A stretch of DNA of 51,762 bases from Pseudomonadota bacterium (GTDB taxonomy: Bacteria; Pseudomonadota; Alphaproteobacteria; Acetobacterales; Acetobacteraceae), in the NCBI GenBank assembly GCA_021808545.1, contig JAKBBM010000008.1, positions 1 to 51,762 of the forward strand. Direction: 5' to 3'. Positions 10,042 to 20,378 of the stretch are shown here, one piece after another (the first letter of the stretch is position 1; every line of letters starts with the position of its first letter). The notes under the pieces are model-generated. The model did not search any database, was not told where the DNA came from, and saw only the letters and a list, made by a program, of their open reading frames with translations. The position numbers and the translations under genes are program-made.

Positions 10042-13000
10042 TTACCTGCCCCTCCTTGCCGCGTCAACCGGCTGCGGGCGCACCCAACTCTGCGCGATCG
10101 CGGCCAAGGGCAGTACAATTTCGCGCGCGGCCAGTGGCAGAATAATCGCGCCCTTCGCCCCCATCCAGGTTCCGGCATCGCCGGGCGCGCGCGGGTACCA
10201 TCCCTCTTCCAGTCGCGCGCCGCGCATCTCGCCCAGGCAAATGCCAAGCTCGCGCCGGTCCTCTGACTCCGGGTCGGTCTCGGCCGGGGCGCTGGCCGCG
10301 CTTAGCAGGATGAGCCTGCGCACGGGCTGGGCAAAACAAAGCCGTGCGCGGCGTTCGTCCCCGCTGCGCGTAATCTCGGGCACCAGCTCCTGCCCGCCAG
10401 CCACAACGCGCAAGGTGGGGTAAAAACTGGTCGAGAACCCGGCCACCACCGCAATGTCATGCAGGCGGCGGCGAATTTGCGCCAAACGCGGCCCGCCGGT
10501 TACATGCGGCGCGCACGGCTTACGCGCCGGGCAGCGGCGGCCAAGCTCCCGATACAGGGGCCCGCGATTGCCATTGTCAAAATAGGTTTCGCAAGACAGC
10601 CCTTCGGCCAGCACCACATCGTGCCGGTCCAGCTCTATATGATAATAGGTTGTGGCCTGCGCGCTCATATCGCGCAGAATGGTGGCGCCGTTGACCAGAT
10701 GCGTCACCGGCACCAGCACACCATCCACATATACACAATGCAGCGGCGACAGGCGCAGCCGCCGATATGGCTGCCCTTCGCCAAAGGCGCCTGGCATCAC
10801 GATTACTGGCCGTGCGAAGCGCGCCGCCTCTGTTCCCAAATCAAGCGTACGCCAGCCCACCCAGCGCACCGGCCGCCTATCGCCGCGCGCGGTAATCACA
10901 GGGTCGCCCGGACGCAGCGCCTCCACCGACCTATACCCATGGGGGGTCAGAATCCCGGTGCCGCGCGCGAAACAAGGCAGCTCCCCGCCAAGCGTGAGCA
11001 ACGATCCCCCGACCCCGTCGGAAATCACGGTGACCGGTGCCGCGCCCGAATTTTGCAGGCTGAACGAGGCAACCAGGCTGCCCTGCGTATCCAGAACATC
11101 CAGCACGCCATTCGTGCCGCCGCTATAGCTGACCAGCGAGGGCGCCACCCCAACCAAATCGATCGCATCGCCCGCGCCCATATGCTGCACGCCAGCAACC
11201 CCAGCGGCCACATTATCCAGCACCGCCAGCGCATCGGCGCCTGCAAAGCTGAGCGCTGCACCGCTCTCGCCCCCGGCCAGCTCCAATGTGGCGCCCGGGC
11301 CAAGTTCCGCGCCGCCGGCAACAGCCAGACTGCCCGCCACCAGCAACCGCCCGCCTTGGGCCAGCAGCGTGCCCGTGCCCGCCACGGTCTGGGCCACAAT
11401 CTCTCCATTTCCGGCCAGCAAACCATCAAGCTGCAAACTGCCCGCCGCCAATTCGCCCCCGCTGAGGCTAAGGGCGGCCAGCTGCACAGCCCCGCTGGCC
11501 GTCACCAAGCCGGAATCTAGAATCGTGCCCCCAGATTGGCTGAGTACCGCCGCCGCCAGCGTCGCCCCGGGGCCAACCTCGATCAGGCTGCCCGCTTGCG
11601 GCGCCATTGCCCCGGTCATATCAAGCAACGCCGTGCCGCTCAGCTGTATGCTGCCCGCACCAAGCGCGCTTGCGGCGGCGAGCGTGGCATCGCCGCTCAG
11701 GCGCAGCGTGCCATTATCCAGCACAGTGCCCAGCGTTGCGTGCGCGCTGCCATATACCGCCAGCGTGCCGCTGGCCCCCAATGTCGCGGCGGCGGCCTCC
11801 AGCGTGCCGCCCAGTGCGAGCCCCGCCGCGCCCGAGAGACCAATTTGCAGCGACCCGGCGGCGCTGAGCCCGCCCAGAATCGCCGCCTCGCTGCCTGCTC
11901 CCGCTGCGGAAGCCGCCAAAACCATATCCCCGCTCAGGGAAAAATCATGGGTCAGCACATCCAGCCTGCCCGCGCCGCTGGCATCGCCCAGCGTTACCCC
12001 GCCCGCCAGCGCCACCTGCGCGGCGGCGCCAAACACCGCCTGCCCGCCGCCCTCCACCACCAGCGCGGTGCCAGAATAGCCGGTGGCGCGCAGCGCATCG
12101 TTAAATGTCACCAGCCCGCTCACCTGCGCGCCGCCTAGCACGTAGGGCGTTGTTATGTCTGGCATTCCAGCGGCAGGGCCAAAAGCCACCATCTCGGCGC
12201 TGGTGACCGGCCCGCCACCATAGGCGCTGACCGTGCCGGTTCCGCCCGCCGCAATCGTGGCCGTGGCCTGCAGCCCGGCCAGCAGCCCGGCATTGCTGGT
12301 AAAGCTCAGCATATCGGCCAGGCCATTGCCGGTATAGGTCAGCGCGGCCAAATCGGCCTCCAGCGCGCTGATATTCGCCGCCGTCAGAACCAGGCTGGCA
12401 GCCGGGCTCAGCCCGCCCGTCTCCAGCACCCCCTGCCCCACGCTTACGGTCAGCACCAGGCTTTGGGTGCTGCTACCGGGCATATTCAGGCTGATGCCGG
12501 GCAATGGCTGCGCCACCCCGGCACTGGCGGCCAAATTCGCGGCCAGCGAAATGGCGGCTGTGGCCGGGCGCAGAAACACGGTTGAATCCCCAGCCGCATC
12601 GGTGCCCGCACTGGGCACAAGCCAGGCGGCGATGCTGGAGAAAATTGTATAACTATCGGTCGTGCCGCTGGCATCCAGGCCCGACACGTCAAACGAACCG
12701 GCGCCGATATTATAGACGCTGAGGTTGCTCAACCCAGGAAAAATTAGCTCATCGCCCGGGGCGAACCCGGTTACCGTACCCGAGAAAACCTGCGGCCCGT
12801 TAATAACAAAGGCGCCCCCAGCACCGCCCAGCGGGTTGGCATAGCCGCCACCCACCGGCATGGCGCCGACCCCGGCAAAGCTCAGCGTCACGGAATTATC
12901 GATGGTCAGCGGCGTGGTGGTGAAAATGCCAAAGAGCGGCGCTTGCGGCCCCAGCACCATTACGCCGCCGCCACCCACTGCCAGATCTGTGCCGCCGGTT

Positions 13001-14283
13001 AGCAGCCCGGCATCTATTTGCAGCGTCTCGCCCCCCAGGGCGGCAATCGTGCCTGGCCCGGCAATGGTCCCGGCATTGGCGAAATTACCCGCACTCAGCG
13101 TGCCGCCCCCGGCCAGCATGGCGCCGCTGGCCAGCGAAAGTGCGACCACCCCGCCCGTCTGCGCATCACCAACGGCCAGCGTACCGCCGGCAAAATCGAG
13201 CAAGGCCGATCCACTCAGCGCCACCTCGCCGGTAAAGGAGGCGCCATCCCCCACCAGCAGCGTACCGCTCTCTTGCAAACCCACCGCCGCCAGCGCGCCA
13301 AAGTCAAAACTCGTGCCGCCCAGGAAGATGTTGTTATAGGGCGATTCCAGCGCCGCATCGGGCGCAATGGACACAGCCCCGCCACCGCCAACATTGCCCA
13401 GCACAGAGAGCGTGCTCCCAATGCCCATTGTGCCGGTCAGCGTGGCCGGGCCGTCAATCAGCGTGTTATTGCCGGCCGCAAAGGTGCCGCCCAGCGCCGC
13501 CGTGCCCACATTATAGAGGAAAATATTGCCATAGGTCAGTTCGCGCGGCAGCACGCCGCTGGCATTCCACAGCGAATAATCGAGATGCTGCCCCCCAGTC
13601 ACGGTGGGGCCGGCAAATTCCAGCCCGGCGAGCAGTGTGTTCAGCGCGCCGATCTCATCGGCGGTGAAGCCAAGCTGAATGGTGCCCGTGCCAAGCCCCT
13701 TCGCCGCAATGCCGGAAAGCTGATTCACTCCCGGCAATTCCAGCACCCCCGCGCGCACCGAAAGGGTCAGGCTCAGCGTTTCCTCATCCCCCAGCCCCAT
13801 GGCGGCAAGACCGCTGGCAATGGGGTCGGAGAGCAGCATATCAGGCAGCGCGACCAGGCTGTTGGGGTGCAGGGTCACCAAGGTCGCGGGAGCAACAAAG
13901 GCCGGCCCGGTCAGCGGCACCACATCCACGGCCAGGCTGGTCTGCGCGCTCAAAGCCGCGCTATCGGTGGCGGACAGGCTCAGCACATCGCCCGCCGTCC
14001 CCACCGGCTCGGTTAGTTCCAGACTGGCCAGGGCCGCATTCACCTGGGCTTCATCGCCGCGCAGTGTCAGGCTGTTGCCGGTGCCAGACACCGTGGCCCC
14101 GCCCAAACTGCTGGCCGAGAGCAGGGCCGCGCCATTACCGGCCTGCACGCTCACACTCAACTGATCGGTGGGGCTGGGCGCGCTCACGCGCAAACCAGGC
14201 CCCTGACCAAGCGAGGACAGCGTGGCATTGCCGGCCAGCACGGTCAGCGTCGCGGGGGAGGAAATATCGAGCCGGCTGGTCAC
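10042..14283 (-). CDS. Large repeat-rich (beta-helix-like) protein with C-terminal Hint domain
   Basis: About 1100 aa of Gly/Ala/Leu/Ser-rich repeats, then CFARGTGILTPHGYRSVEALRPGDPVITARGDRRPVRWVGWRTLDL...LSPLHCVYVDGVLVPVTHLVNG, typical of Hint_2. GTG start, in-frame stop just upstream. Confidence 0.88.
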   Translation of the reverse strand: MTSRLDISSPATLTVLAGNATLSSLGQGPGLRVSAPSPTDQLSVSVQAGNGAALLSASSLGGATVSGTGNSLTLRGDEAQVNAALASLELTEPVGTAGDVLSLSATDSAALSAQTSLAVDVVPLTGPAFVAPATLVTLHPNSLVALPDMLLSDPIASGLAAMGLGDEETLSLTLSVRAGVLELPGVNQLSGIAAKGLGTGTIQLGFTADEIGALNTLLAGLEFAGPTVTGGQHLDYSLWNASGVLPRELTYGNIFLYNVGTAALGGTFAAGNNTLIDGPATLTGTMGIGSTLSVLGNVGGGGAVSIAPDAALESPYNNIFLGGTSFDFGALAAVGLQESGTLLVGDGASFTGEVALSGSALLDFAGGTLAVGDAQTGGVVALSLASGAMLAGGGTLSAGNFANAGTIAGPGTIAALGGETLQIDAGLLTGGTDLAVGGGGVMVLGPQAPLFGIFTTTPLTIDNSVTLSFAGVGAMPVGGGYANPLGGAGGAFVINGPQVFSGTVTGFAPGDELIFPGLSNLSVYNIGAGSFDVSGLDASGTTDSYTIFSSIAAWLVPSAGTDAAGDSTVFLRPATAAISLAANLAASAGVAQPLPGISLNMPGSSTQSLVLTVSVGQGVLETGGLSPAASLVLTAANISALEADLAALTYTGNGLADMLSFTSNAGLLAGLQATATIAAGGTGTVSAYGGGPVTSAEMVAFGPAAGMPDITTPYVLGGAQVSGLVTFNDALRATGYSGTALVVEGGGQAVFGAAAQVALAGGVTLGDASGAGRLDVLTHDFSLSGDMVLAASAAGAGSEAAILGGLSAAGSLQIGLSGAAGLALGGTLEAAAATLGASGTLAVYGSAHATLGTVLDNGTLRLSGDATLAAASALGAGSIQLSGTALLDMTGAMAPQAGSLIEVGPGATLAAAVLSQSGGTILDSGLVTASGAVQLAALSLSGGELAAGSLQLDGLLAGNGEIVAQTVAGTGTLLAQGGRLLVAGSLAVAGGAELGPGATLELAGGESGAALSFAGADALAVLDNVAAGVAGVQHMGAGDAIDLVGVAPSLVSYSGGTNGVLDVLDTQGSLVASFSLQNSGAAPVTVISDGVGGSLLTLGGELPCFARGTGILTPHGYRSVEALRPGDPVITARGDRRPVRWVGWRTLDLGTEAARFARPVIVMPGAFGEGQPYRRLRLSPLHCVYVDGVLVPVTHLVNGATILRDMSAQATTYYHIELDRHDVVLAEGLSCETYFDNGNRGPLYRELGRRCPARKPCAPHVTGGPRLAQIRRRLHDIAVVAGFSTSFYPTLRVVAGGQELVPEITRSGDERRARLCFAQPVRRLILLSAASAPAETDPESEDRRELGICLGEMRGARLEEGWYPRAPGDAGTWMGAKGAIILPLAAREIVLPLAAIAQSWVRPQPVDAARRGR

Positions 14284-14421
14284 AGCTGGAAGTTATACAA
14301 TCTTAACCATTAAGCAACGCCTAATAAGCAACTTATGCGTGTAAACTGCCTTCACATATTTCCGCCTCATTTATGCCCGCGCCCATTCTCCTTGCTCCAT
14401 TCCGCGCCCATACTAGAGGGC

Positions 14422-16653
14422 ATGAAGACCGTGCATAAAAAACCCCGCGCCAAGGCGCGCCCCGTGGCGGTGGCCCCGCGTTATGCGGCCTTGCCCAGCC
14501 GCGCGGATGTAAAGCGCTTTCTGGCCGAGGCCGGGCACAAGGTGCATCTGCGCGATGTCGCGCGGGCTTTTTCCATAGCGCCTGAGGATAAGAAGGCCCT
14601 GCGCGGAATCATGAAAAGCCTGGAGATGAGCGGCGATGCCGAACGCACGGCCCGCCGGCGCTTTACCGAGGCCGGGCGCCTGCCGGAGAATGCGCTCATC
14701 GAGGTCACCGGCATTGACCGCGATGGCGAGGCCATCGCCCGTCCGGTCGCGTGGGAAGGGCCGGGCCGCCCGCCGGTTATCTTCATGCAGGCCGAGGCCA
14801 AGGGCCAGCCAGCCCTGGCCCCCGGCGCGCGGGTTCTGGCCCGGCTTAAACCTCTGGGGCCGGATAAATATGAGGGCCGCACCATCCGCCGCATCGCCGA
14901 ACAGGCGGGCAGCATTGTCGGGCTGTTCCACCCCACACCGCAAGGCGGGCGCATAGAGCCCACCGACCGGCGCCAGAAAACCGAATGGATTGTGCCGGCG
15001 GGCGAGACGATGGACGCGCGCGAAGGCGAGATTGTGCGCGCCGAGCCGCTGCCCGGCGGCCGTGCCTTTGGCCCAAAGCCCGCACGGATCACGGAAAAGC
15101 TCGGCAGTATAGAGGATGCGCGCGCGGTCAGCCTCATCGCCATCGCGCAGCATGGCATTCCGCTGGATTTTCACCCCACGGCCTTAAAAGAGGCCGACAA
15201 GGCCAAACCCATAGCCCTTGGCCGCCGCACCGATCTGCGCGATTTACCCCTCATCACCATCGATGGCCAGGATGCGCGCGATTATGACGATGCTGTCTTT
15301 GCCGACGCCGAGGAACATGGCTACCGGCTGATCGTCGCCATCGCCGATGTGGCGCATTACGTACGGCCAGGCTCGGCCCTGGACCGTGCGGCGCGCGAAC
15401 GCGGCAATAGCTGCTATTTCCCCGACCGCGTGGTGCCGATGCTGCCCGAGGCCCTGTCCAATGGCTGGTGCTCGCTCAAACCCGACGAGGATCGCGGCTG
15501 CCTGTTCGTGGAAATGCATATCGACGTGCATGGCCATAAGCAGCGCCACCGGTTCGGGCGCGGGTTGATGCGCTCATCCGCGCGCAAAACCTACGAGCAG
15601 ATCCAGGCCGAGTTCGAGCAAAATCCGCAAGCCCATGCCAGCTTATTTGCCGCCCATGCCGCCTTGGCCGAGGCCCGGCACAAGCGCGGCACGCTCGATC
15701 TCGACCTGCCGGAGCGTAAAGTGACATTGTCGGAGGAGGGGCAGGTGGAAAGCGTTGCCCCGCGCCCGCGCCTGACCAGCCACCGGCTGATCGAGGAATT
15801 CATGATCCTCGCCAATGTCTGCGCGGCCGAGGAGCTGGAGCGCCTGCGCCTGCCCTGCATGTACCGCGTGCATGCCCCGCCCAGCCCTGAAAAGCTGGAT
15901 AATCTGCGCTATTTCCTCTCCGGGCTCGACATTTCCCTCCCCCCCGGCGACCAGCTCCACCCGCGCGATCTCGACCGCATCCTGCGCCTGGTGGAAGACA
16001 CGCCGCATGCCAGCATGGTGAACGAAACCATGCTGCGCTCGCAAAGCCAGGCGGAATATGCGCCCGGCAATATCGGGCATTTTGGCCTGGCCCTGCGGCG
16101 CTATGCGCATTTCACCTCACCGATTCGCCGCTATGCCGACCTGCTGGTGCACCGGGCGTTAATTACAGGGCTGAAGCTCGGGCGCGACGGGCTCTCGACC
16201 GAGGACATGGCCGGGCTGGACGACATCGCCCAGCAAATCACCCAGACAGAGCGCCGCGCCACCCTGGCCGAGCGCGATTCCACCGACCGCTACCTTGCGC
16301 TGTATTTGCAACATCGCATCGGAGAGTTGTTCTCGGGCCGGGTTTCAGGGGTGACGAAATTCGGGCTATTCGTCACTCTCACGGAAAGCGGGGCAAGCGG
16401 ATTCCTGAGCATGGCAAATCTGCCGAATGATCGTTGGATGTATGATGAGCCGACCCAAACCCTGTCTGGGCGTCACTCGCGCCATGTCTTTACCCTGGCA
16501 CAGATGCTGGATGTACGTCTGCACGAGGCCCGGCCGGTAACGGGCGGCCTGCTCTTTACCCTGCCTGAGCTGCCCGCGCTGCCCGGCGCGCCAACACCCC
16601 GACGCAAAACAATGCGCGCCAAACCCACGCCCAAGCCAAAGCATAAAAGGTGA
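14422..16653 (+). CDS. rnr: Ribonuclease R
   Basis: TIDGQDARDYDDAVFADAEEHGYRLIVAIADVAHYV...FTSPIRRYADLLVHR and S1 domain. ATG at 14422 (MKTVHKKPRAK). Confidence 0.95.
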   Translation: MKTVHKKPRAKARPVAVAPRYAALPSRADVKRFLAEAGHKVHLRDVARAFSIAPEDKKALRGIMKSLEMSGDAERTARRRFTEAGRLPENALIEVTGIDRDGEAIARPVAWEGPGRPPVIFMQAEAKGQPALAPGARVLARLKPLGPDKYEGRTIRRIAEQAGSIVGLFHPTPQGGRIEPTDRRQKTEWIVPAGETMDAREGEIVRAEPLPGGRAFGPKPARITEKLGSIEDARAVSLIAIAQHGIPLDFHPTALKEADKAKPIALGRRTDLRDLPLITIDGQDARDYDDAVFADAEEHGYRLIVAIADVAHYVRPGSALDRAARERGNSCYFPDRVVPMLPEALSNGWCSLKPDEDRGCLFVEMHIDVHGHKQRHRFGRGLMRSSARKTYEQIQAEFEQNPQAHASLFAAHAALAEARHKRGTLDLDLPERKVTLSEEGQVESVAPRPRLTSHRLIEEFMILANVCAAEELERLRLPCMYRVHAPPSPEKLDNLRYFLSGLDISLPPGDQLHPRDLDRILRLVEDTPHASMVNETMLRSQSQAEYAPGNIGHFGLALRRYAHFTSPIRRYADLLVHRALITGLKLGRDGLSTEDMAGLDDIAQQITQTERRATLAERDSTDRYLALYLQHRIGELFSGRVSGVTKFGLFVTLTESGASGFLSMANLPNDRWMYDEPTQTLSGRHSRHVFTLAQMLDVRLHEARPVTGGLLFTLPELPALPGAPTPRRKTMRAKPTPKPKHKR

Positions 16654-18188
16654 TCCGCCCCCTCCTCATCCTATTTGTCTGTATTGTTTTACCCGGCGGA
16701 TTGTTTGGCCGGCGGGCCGAGGCCGCCACAACCCCAGGGTTCAGCACCGCCACCGCCGCCTCGGTCTGGTCGGCGGCTCTTTCCTATATTGAACCGCGCG
16801 CGCTGCAAGCGCTCACCGTCCCGCAAATGACGCTCTGGGGCTTAAACGGGCTGGCCGCACTCGACCCCAACCTCAACACCACCTTGCAAAACGGGCAAAT
16901 CCGCCTCTATGGGCCAGATTCGCTGCTGCGCGCCGTGCCCGCGCCGCCGCCGGCCAATGCCACCGCCTGGGGTCAGGCCGCGGCCGAAATCGCGGCCTCG
17001 GCCTATGCCGCCTCGCCCGCCCTGCGCACAGCCGGCACGCAAGGCATCATTAATAATTTCTTCGACGAACTCTTCAATCATTTCGATCCCTATTCGCGTT
17101 ACGAAAGCCCGCTGCAGGCCGCCTCGGACCAGCTGATGATCGTGGGGCTGGCGGGCACAGGCTTAACGCTTGGGGTGGCGCATGGGCATGTTGCGGTGAC
17201 CAATGTGGCATCCGACAGCCCAGCCGAAGCCGCGGGAATCACTCCTGGCAGCATTGTGCGCGCGGTGGCGGGCCACACCGCCTATCCAGGTGCCATACGC
17301 AGCCTTAACGATGAAATGAGCGGTATCCAAGGCAGCACCCTCACCATTACGCTGGATAATCCCGATTCGTCCCCGCAAACCCTTACCCTCACGCGCGGCT
17401 TCGTCCCGCCGCAAACCGTGTTTTCCGAGCCCGACCCCGCACCCGGAATCGCGGTGCTGCGCATCTCCGGCTTCAACAAGGGCACGGGCGACCAATTCTC
17501 CGCCGCCCTGGGCAAGCTGATGACCAGCACCACCCCACCTTCAGCCTTGGTGCTGGATTTGCGCGGCAACCGAGGCGGGATTTTGCGCCAGGCCGTGCTG
17601 GTGGCGGACACGCTGCTGCCTAACGGCGAGATCACCGCCGCCCAGGGGCGCGACCCGGATGCCGACCAAACTTTTACGGCCGAAGGCGCTGACCTGACCA
17701 ACGGCGCGCCGCTGGCCGTGCTGGTGGATGGCCAAACCGCAAGTGCGGCCGAGATTCTCTCCGCCGCCCTGGCCGATAACCGCCGCGCCGTGGTCATCGG
17801 GTCGGAAACATTGGGCAAGGGGCTGGTGCAAACCGTAACCGCCCTGCCCGATGGCGGCGAATTATTCGTGACCTGGAGTCGCGTGCTGGCGCCGCGCGGC
17901 TGGCCGCTGCAAACGCTGGGCGTGATGCCGCAAATCTGCACCAGCCTGGGCCAGAAGGCCCTGCAAGCGCAGCTCGACGCACTGGCAAAAGGGCATAATC
18001 TCATGGCCTCGGCCCTGGCCCAGTCGCGCGCCGTGCGCGCCCCCGCCAGCGTGAACACCATCCTGTCCGTGCGCGACCAATGCCCCGCCGCCATCGGCAC
18101 CAAGCTCGACCTGTCCGCCGCCAACGCCATTCTGCAGGATGCCAGCGCCTATCAGGCCGCTTTGCTGCCCGCAGCGCCCGCAAACTAA
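16650..18188 (+). CDS. S41 family C-terminal processing peptidase with PDZ domain
   Basis: GTG start overlapping the rnr stop; PDZ region followed by LVLDLRGNRGGILRQAV and VDGQTASAAEILSAALADNRRAVVIGSETLGKGLVQ. Confidence 0.9.
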   Translation: MIRPLLILFVCIVLPGGLFGRRAEAATTPGFSTATAASVWSAALSYIEPRALQALTVPQMTLWGLNGLAALDPNLNTTLQNGQIRLYGPDSLLRAVPAPPPANATAWGQAAAEIAASAYAASPALRTAGTQGIINNFFDELFNHFDPYSRYESPLQAASDQLMIVGLAGTGLTLGVAHGHVAVTNVASDSPAEAAGITPGSIVRAVAGHTAYPGAIRSLNDEMSGIQGSTLTITLDNPDSSPQTLTLTRGFVPPQTVFSEPDPAPGIAVLRISGFNKGTGDQFSAALGKLMTSTTPPSALVLDLRGNRGGILRQAVLVADTLLPNGEITAAQGRDPDADQTFTAEGADLTNGAPLAVLVDGQTASAAEILSAALADNRRAVVIGSETLGKGLVQTVTALPDGGELFVTWSRVLAPRGWPLQTLGVMPQICTSLGQKALQAQLDALAKGHNLMASALAQSRAVRAPASVNTILSVRDQCPAAIGTKLDLSAANAILQDASAYQAALLPAAPAN

Positions 18189-18253
18189 ACAGGGCCATCT
18201 TGACGGCCACGGCGCAATTGGGCCATACGGCGCGCTCTGGAGAATTTTGAATC

Positions 18254-18421
18254 ATGGCCAAATCGAACGTTGTACAGATCAAGCTCGTATCCACCGCAGA
18301 TACCGGCTATTTCTATGTGACCAAAAAGAACACCCGCGCGCAGACCGCGAAGCTGGAGTTAAACAAATACGATCCGGTCGTGCGCAAGCACGTCAAATTC
18401 AAGGAAGCCAAGATCAAGTAA
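18254..18421 (+). CDS. rpmG: 50S ribosomal protein L33 (55 aa; below ORF-track length cutoff)
   Basis: ATG at 18254: [55 protein letters not shown]. Confidence 0.97.
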   Translation: MAKSNVVQIKLVSTADTGYFYVTKKNTRAQTAKLELNKYDPVVRKHVKFKEAKIK

Positions 18422-18455
18422 CGGCCCGCAAGGCTGCCTGTCTGGCTTGCATCCA

Positions 18456-18482
18456 CCCCGGCCCTTAGGGCGCCGGGGTTTT
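18456..18482 (+). terminator. Rho-independent terminator after rpmG
   Basis: CCCCGGC-ccttagggc-GCCGGGG followed by TTTTC. Confidence 0.75.
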
Positions 18483-18496
18483 CTGTCGTCCGGCGT

Positions 18497-19432
18497 TCAA
18501 AAATGCCGCCAACCGGCCGCTGCGAAATCCATCACCGTGCCGGATTCGGACAAAACATGCACGCCCGCCCCGGGCTGGAACACGCCGATCTTGGTCACCG
18601 GCACATCGCCACACGCGGCTTTCAGCGCCTCGCCCTGGCCGGGCGGCACCGCCAGCAGCAATTCGTAATCATCTCCGCCGGTCAGGCGTGCTTCGAGCAT
18701 TTGCGGCCCCACGGCCTGCGCCTGAGGCGAAGCGGGCACCAGCCCCGCCCGAATTACGGCCGACAACCCAGAGGTGGCGGCCAGATGCCCCAAATCCTGT
18801 ACCAGCCCGTCTGACACATCGATGGCGGCCGAGACGATTCCCGCCAGCGCCAACCCCACCCGTGGCTCGGGCAACAACGAGCGGGCGATGAGATAGCCAG
18901 ATGGATCGTTAAGCTTACCCTGGCGCGCCGCCAGCCCCAGCGCCGCATCGCCAATCGTGCCGGTCACCCAAATGCCATCGCCAGCACGCGCGCCGCCGCG
19001 CGGCAGGGCATCCCCTGGCGCCACATGGCCCAAAAGCGTGGCCGATAACGCAATGCCGTGGCGCGATGAGGATGAATCTCCCCCCAGCAAGGTGATGCCG
19101 AATAATTTCTGATCGATTCCCAGCCCCTTGGCGAAGTCCGCAAGCCAGCTTTCCGGTAAAGAAGCCGGCAGCGCCGTGGTCAGCAAATAGCCAAGCGGCA
19201 CCGCCCCCATAGCGGCCAGATCCGAGAGATTGCGGCGCAGCAATTTGCGGGCCACCAAATCCGGCGCATCATGGGAGAGGAAATGCACATCCTGCAGCAT
19301 CTGGTCCACGGTCAGCACCAGTTCGCGCCCGGGCGGCGGGGTCAGCACGGCGGCATCGTCTTGCAATCCCCGCGCCGCCGCCCCCGCTAGCGGCGCGAAA
19401 TACGCCGCGATCCGCGCGAACTCGTCGCCCAT
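18497..19432 (-). CDS. thiL: Thiamine-monophosphate kinase
   Basis: GDEFARIAAYFAPL...DDAAVLTPPPGRELVLTVDQMLQDVHF...RNLSDLAAMGAVPLGYLL...ISAAIDVSDGLVQDLGHLA. Confidence 0.95.
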   Translation of the reverse strand: MGDEFARIAAYFAPLAGAAARGLQDDAAVLTPPPGRELVLTVDQMLQDVHFLSHDAPDLVARKLLRRNLSDLAAMGAVPLGYLLTTALPASLPESWLADFAKGLGIDQKLFGITLLGGDSSSSRHGIALSATLLGHVAPGDALPRGGARAGDGIWVTGTIGDAALGLAARQGKLNDPSGYLIARSLLPEPRVGLALAGIVSAAIDVSDGLVQDLGHLAATSGLSAVIRAGLVPASPQAQAVGPQMLEARLTGGDDYELLLAVPPGQGEALKAACGDVPVTKIGVFQPGAGVHVLSESGTVMDFAAAGWRHF

Positions 19433-19905
19433 CAGGTGGTGGCAAACTCAGCCGGGCGCAGCAAATGGGCCAACCGATCGAGCACGCCATTGAGCATGCG
19501 CGGCTCATCGCCCGTGAAAAAGCCGTGCGCCACATCCATATATTCGTTGATCACAACCCGTGCCGGCGGCCCCTCTGCCTGCCACAGTTCGGCTCCGCCG
19601 GCGCGCAAGGCCGCGCGCAGCACCGGGTCCAGCCGCGCCATCGGCCAGCTTTCCGGCAGCGCCTCGGCAATCATGTTATCGACCACATCCTGCTGTTGCG
19701 TGGCGGTGCGCACGATACGGGCAAAAAGCGGCACGTCGGCGGCGGGCAACCGGCCTTCCTCCATGCCGCCGGCACCCGGCGGATCGCCTATGCGATGGCG
19801 CACAAACTGGTCGATCACGGTTTCGCCATTCACCCCTGTCTGCTCGGCCTGGTAGAGCGCCTGCACGGCGGCCAAGCGGGCCAGAGTACGCGGGCGGCCG
19901 CTCAT
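19432..19905 (-). CDS. nusB: Transcription antitermination factor NusB
   Basis: RTLARLAAVQALYQAEQTG...LPESWPMARLDPVLRAALRAGGAEL...VINEYMDVAHGFFTGDEPRMLNGVLDRLA. Confidence 0.94.
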   Translation of the reverse strand: MSGRPRTLARLAAVQALYQAEQTGVNGETVIDQFVRHRIGDPPGAGGMEEGRLPAADVPLFARIVRTATQQQDVVDNMIAEALPESWPMARLDPVLRAALRAGGAELWQAEGPPARVVINEYMDVAHGFFTGDEPRMLNGVLDRLAHLLRPAEFATT

Positions 19906-20378
19906 GCCAAGCTCCGCTTCAAGGCGATCTGCCGCAAGCAGGCCACGGCGGCCTCGGCCCCTTTATTGGCGCCGGTCTCGCGCGAGCGGGCCAAAGCCTG
20001 GGCCAGCGTATCCACGGTCAGCAGCGCCGTGCCCAGGCACAAGCGCCCTGCGGTTGCCACGCGCATCAACCCATCCATGGCCGAGTTGCAAACAAATTCA
20101 TAATGGTCGGTTTCGCCCCGGATCACGCAGCCCAGCACGATATAACCATCATAATCCTTGCTGGCGCCGGCGGCGATTGCCAGCCCCTGGGCCAGTTCAA
20201 ACGCGCCGGAGACGTCCACCACATCAAGCTCGGCCTTGGCCTGCGCCAAAATCTCGCGCGCGGCATCCAGCATGCCATCAACCACATGCTGGTAATAGGG
20301 CGCGCTGATGGCGAGGATTCGCGGCGCTGGCCCCGGCAGCGCGGGGGCCTGCGGGGCGGGGGCGTCAGCCGTGCTCAT
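19902..20378 (-). CDS. ribH: 6,7-dimethyl-8-ribityllumazine synthase
   Basis: VVDVSGAFELAQGLAIAA...YIVLGCVIRGETDHYEFVCNSAMDGLMRV. Confidence 0.94.
   Translation of the reverse strand: MSTADAPAPQAPALPGPAPRILAISAPYYQHVVDGMLDAAREILAQAKAELDVVDVSGAFELAQGLAIAAGASKDYDGYIVLGCVIRGETDHYEFVCNSAMDGLMRVATAGRLCLGTALLTVDTLAQALARSRETGANKGAEAAVACLRQIALKRSLA

Noticed and set aside
10459-14016. Several plus-strand ORFs (10459..11520, 11288..12079, 13018..14016 and others)
   Set aside because: Low-complexity shadows of the large Hint-domain protein gene on the minus strand.
10042-14283. Repetitive sequence considered as a CRISPR array or tandem DNA repeat
   Set aside because: Repetition is at protein level (Gly/Ala/Leu-rich beta repeats) with no regular direct repeats or spacers.
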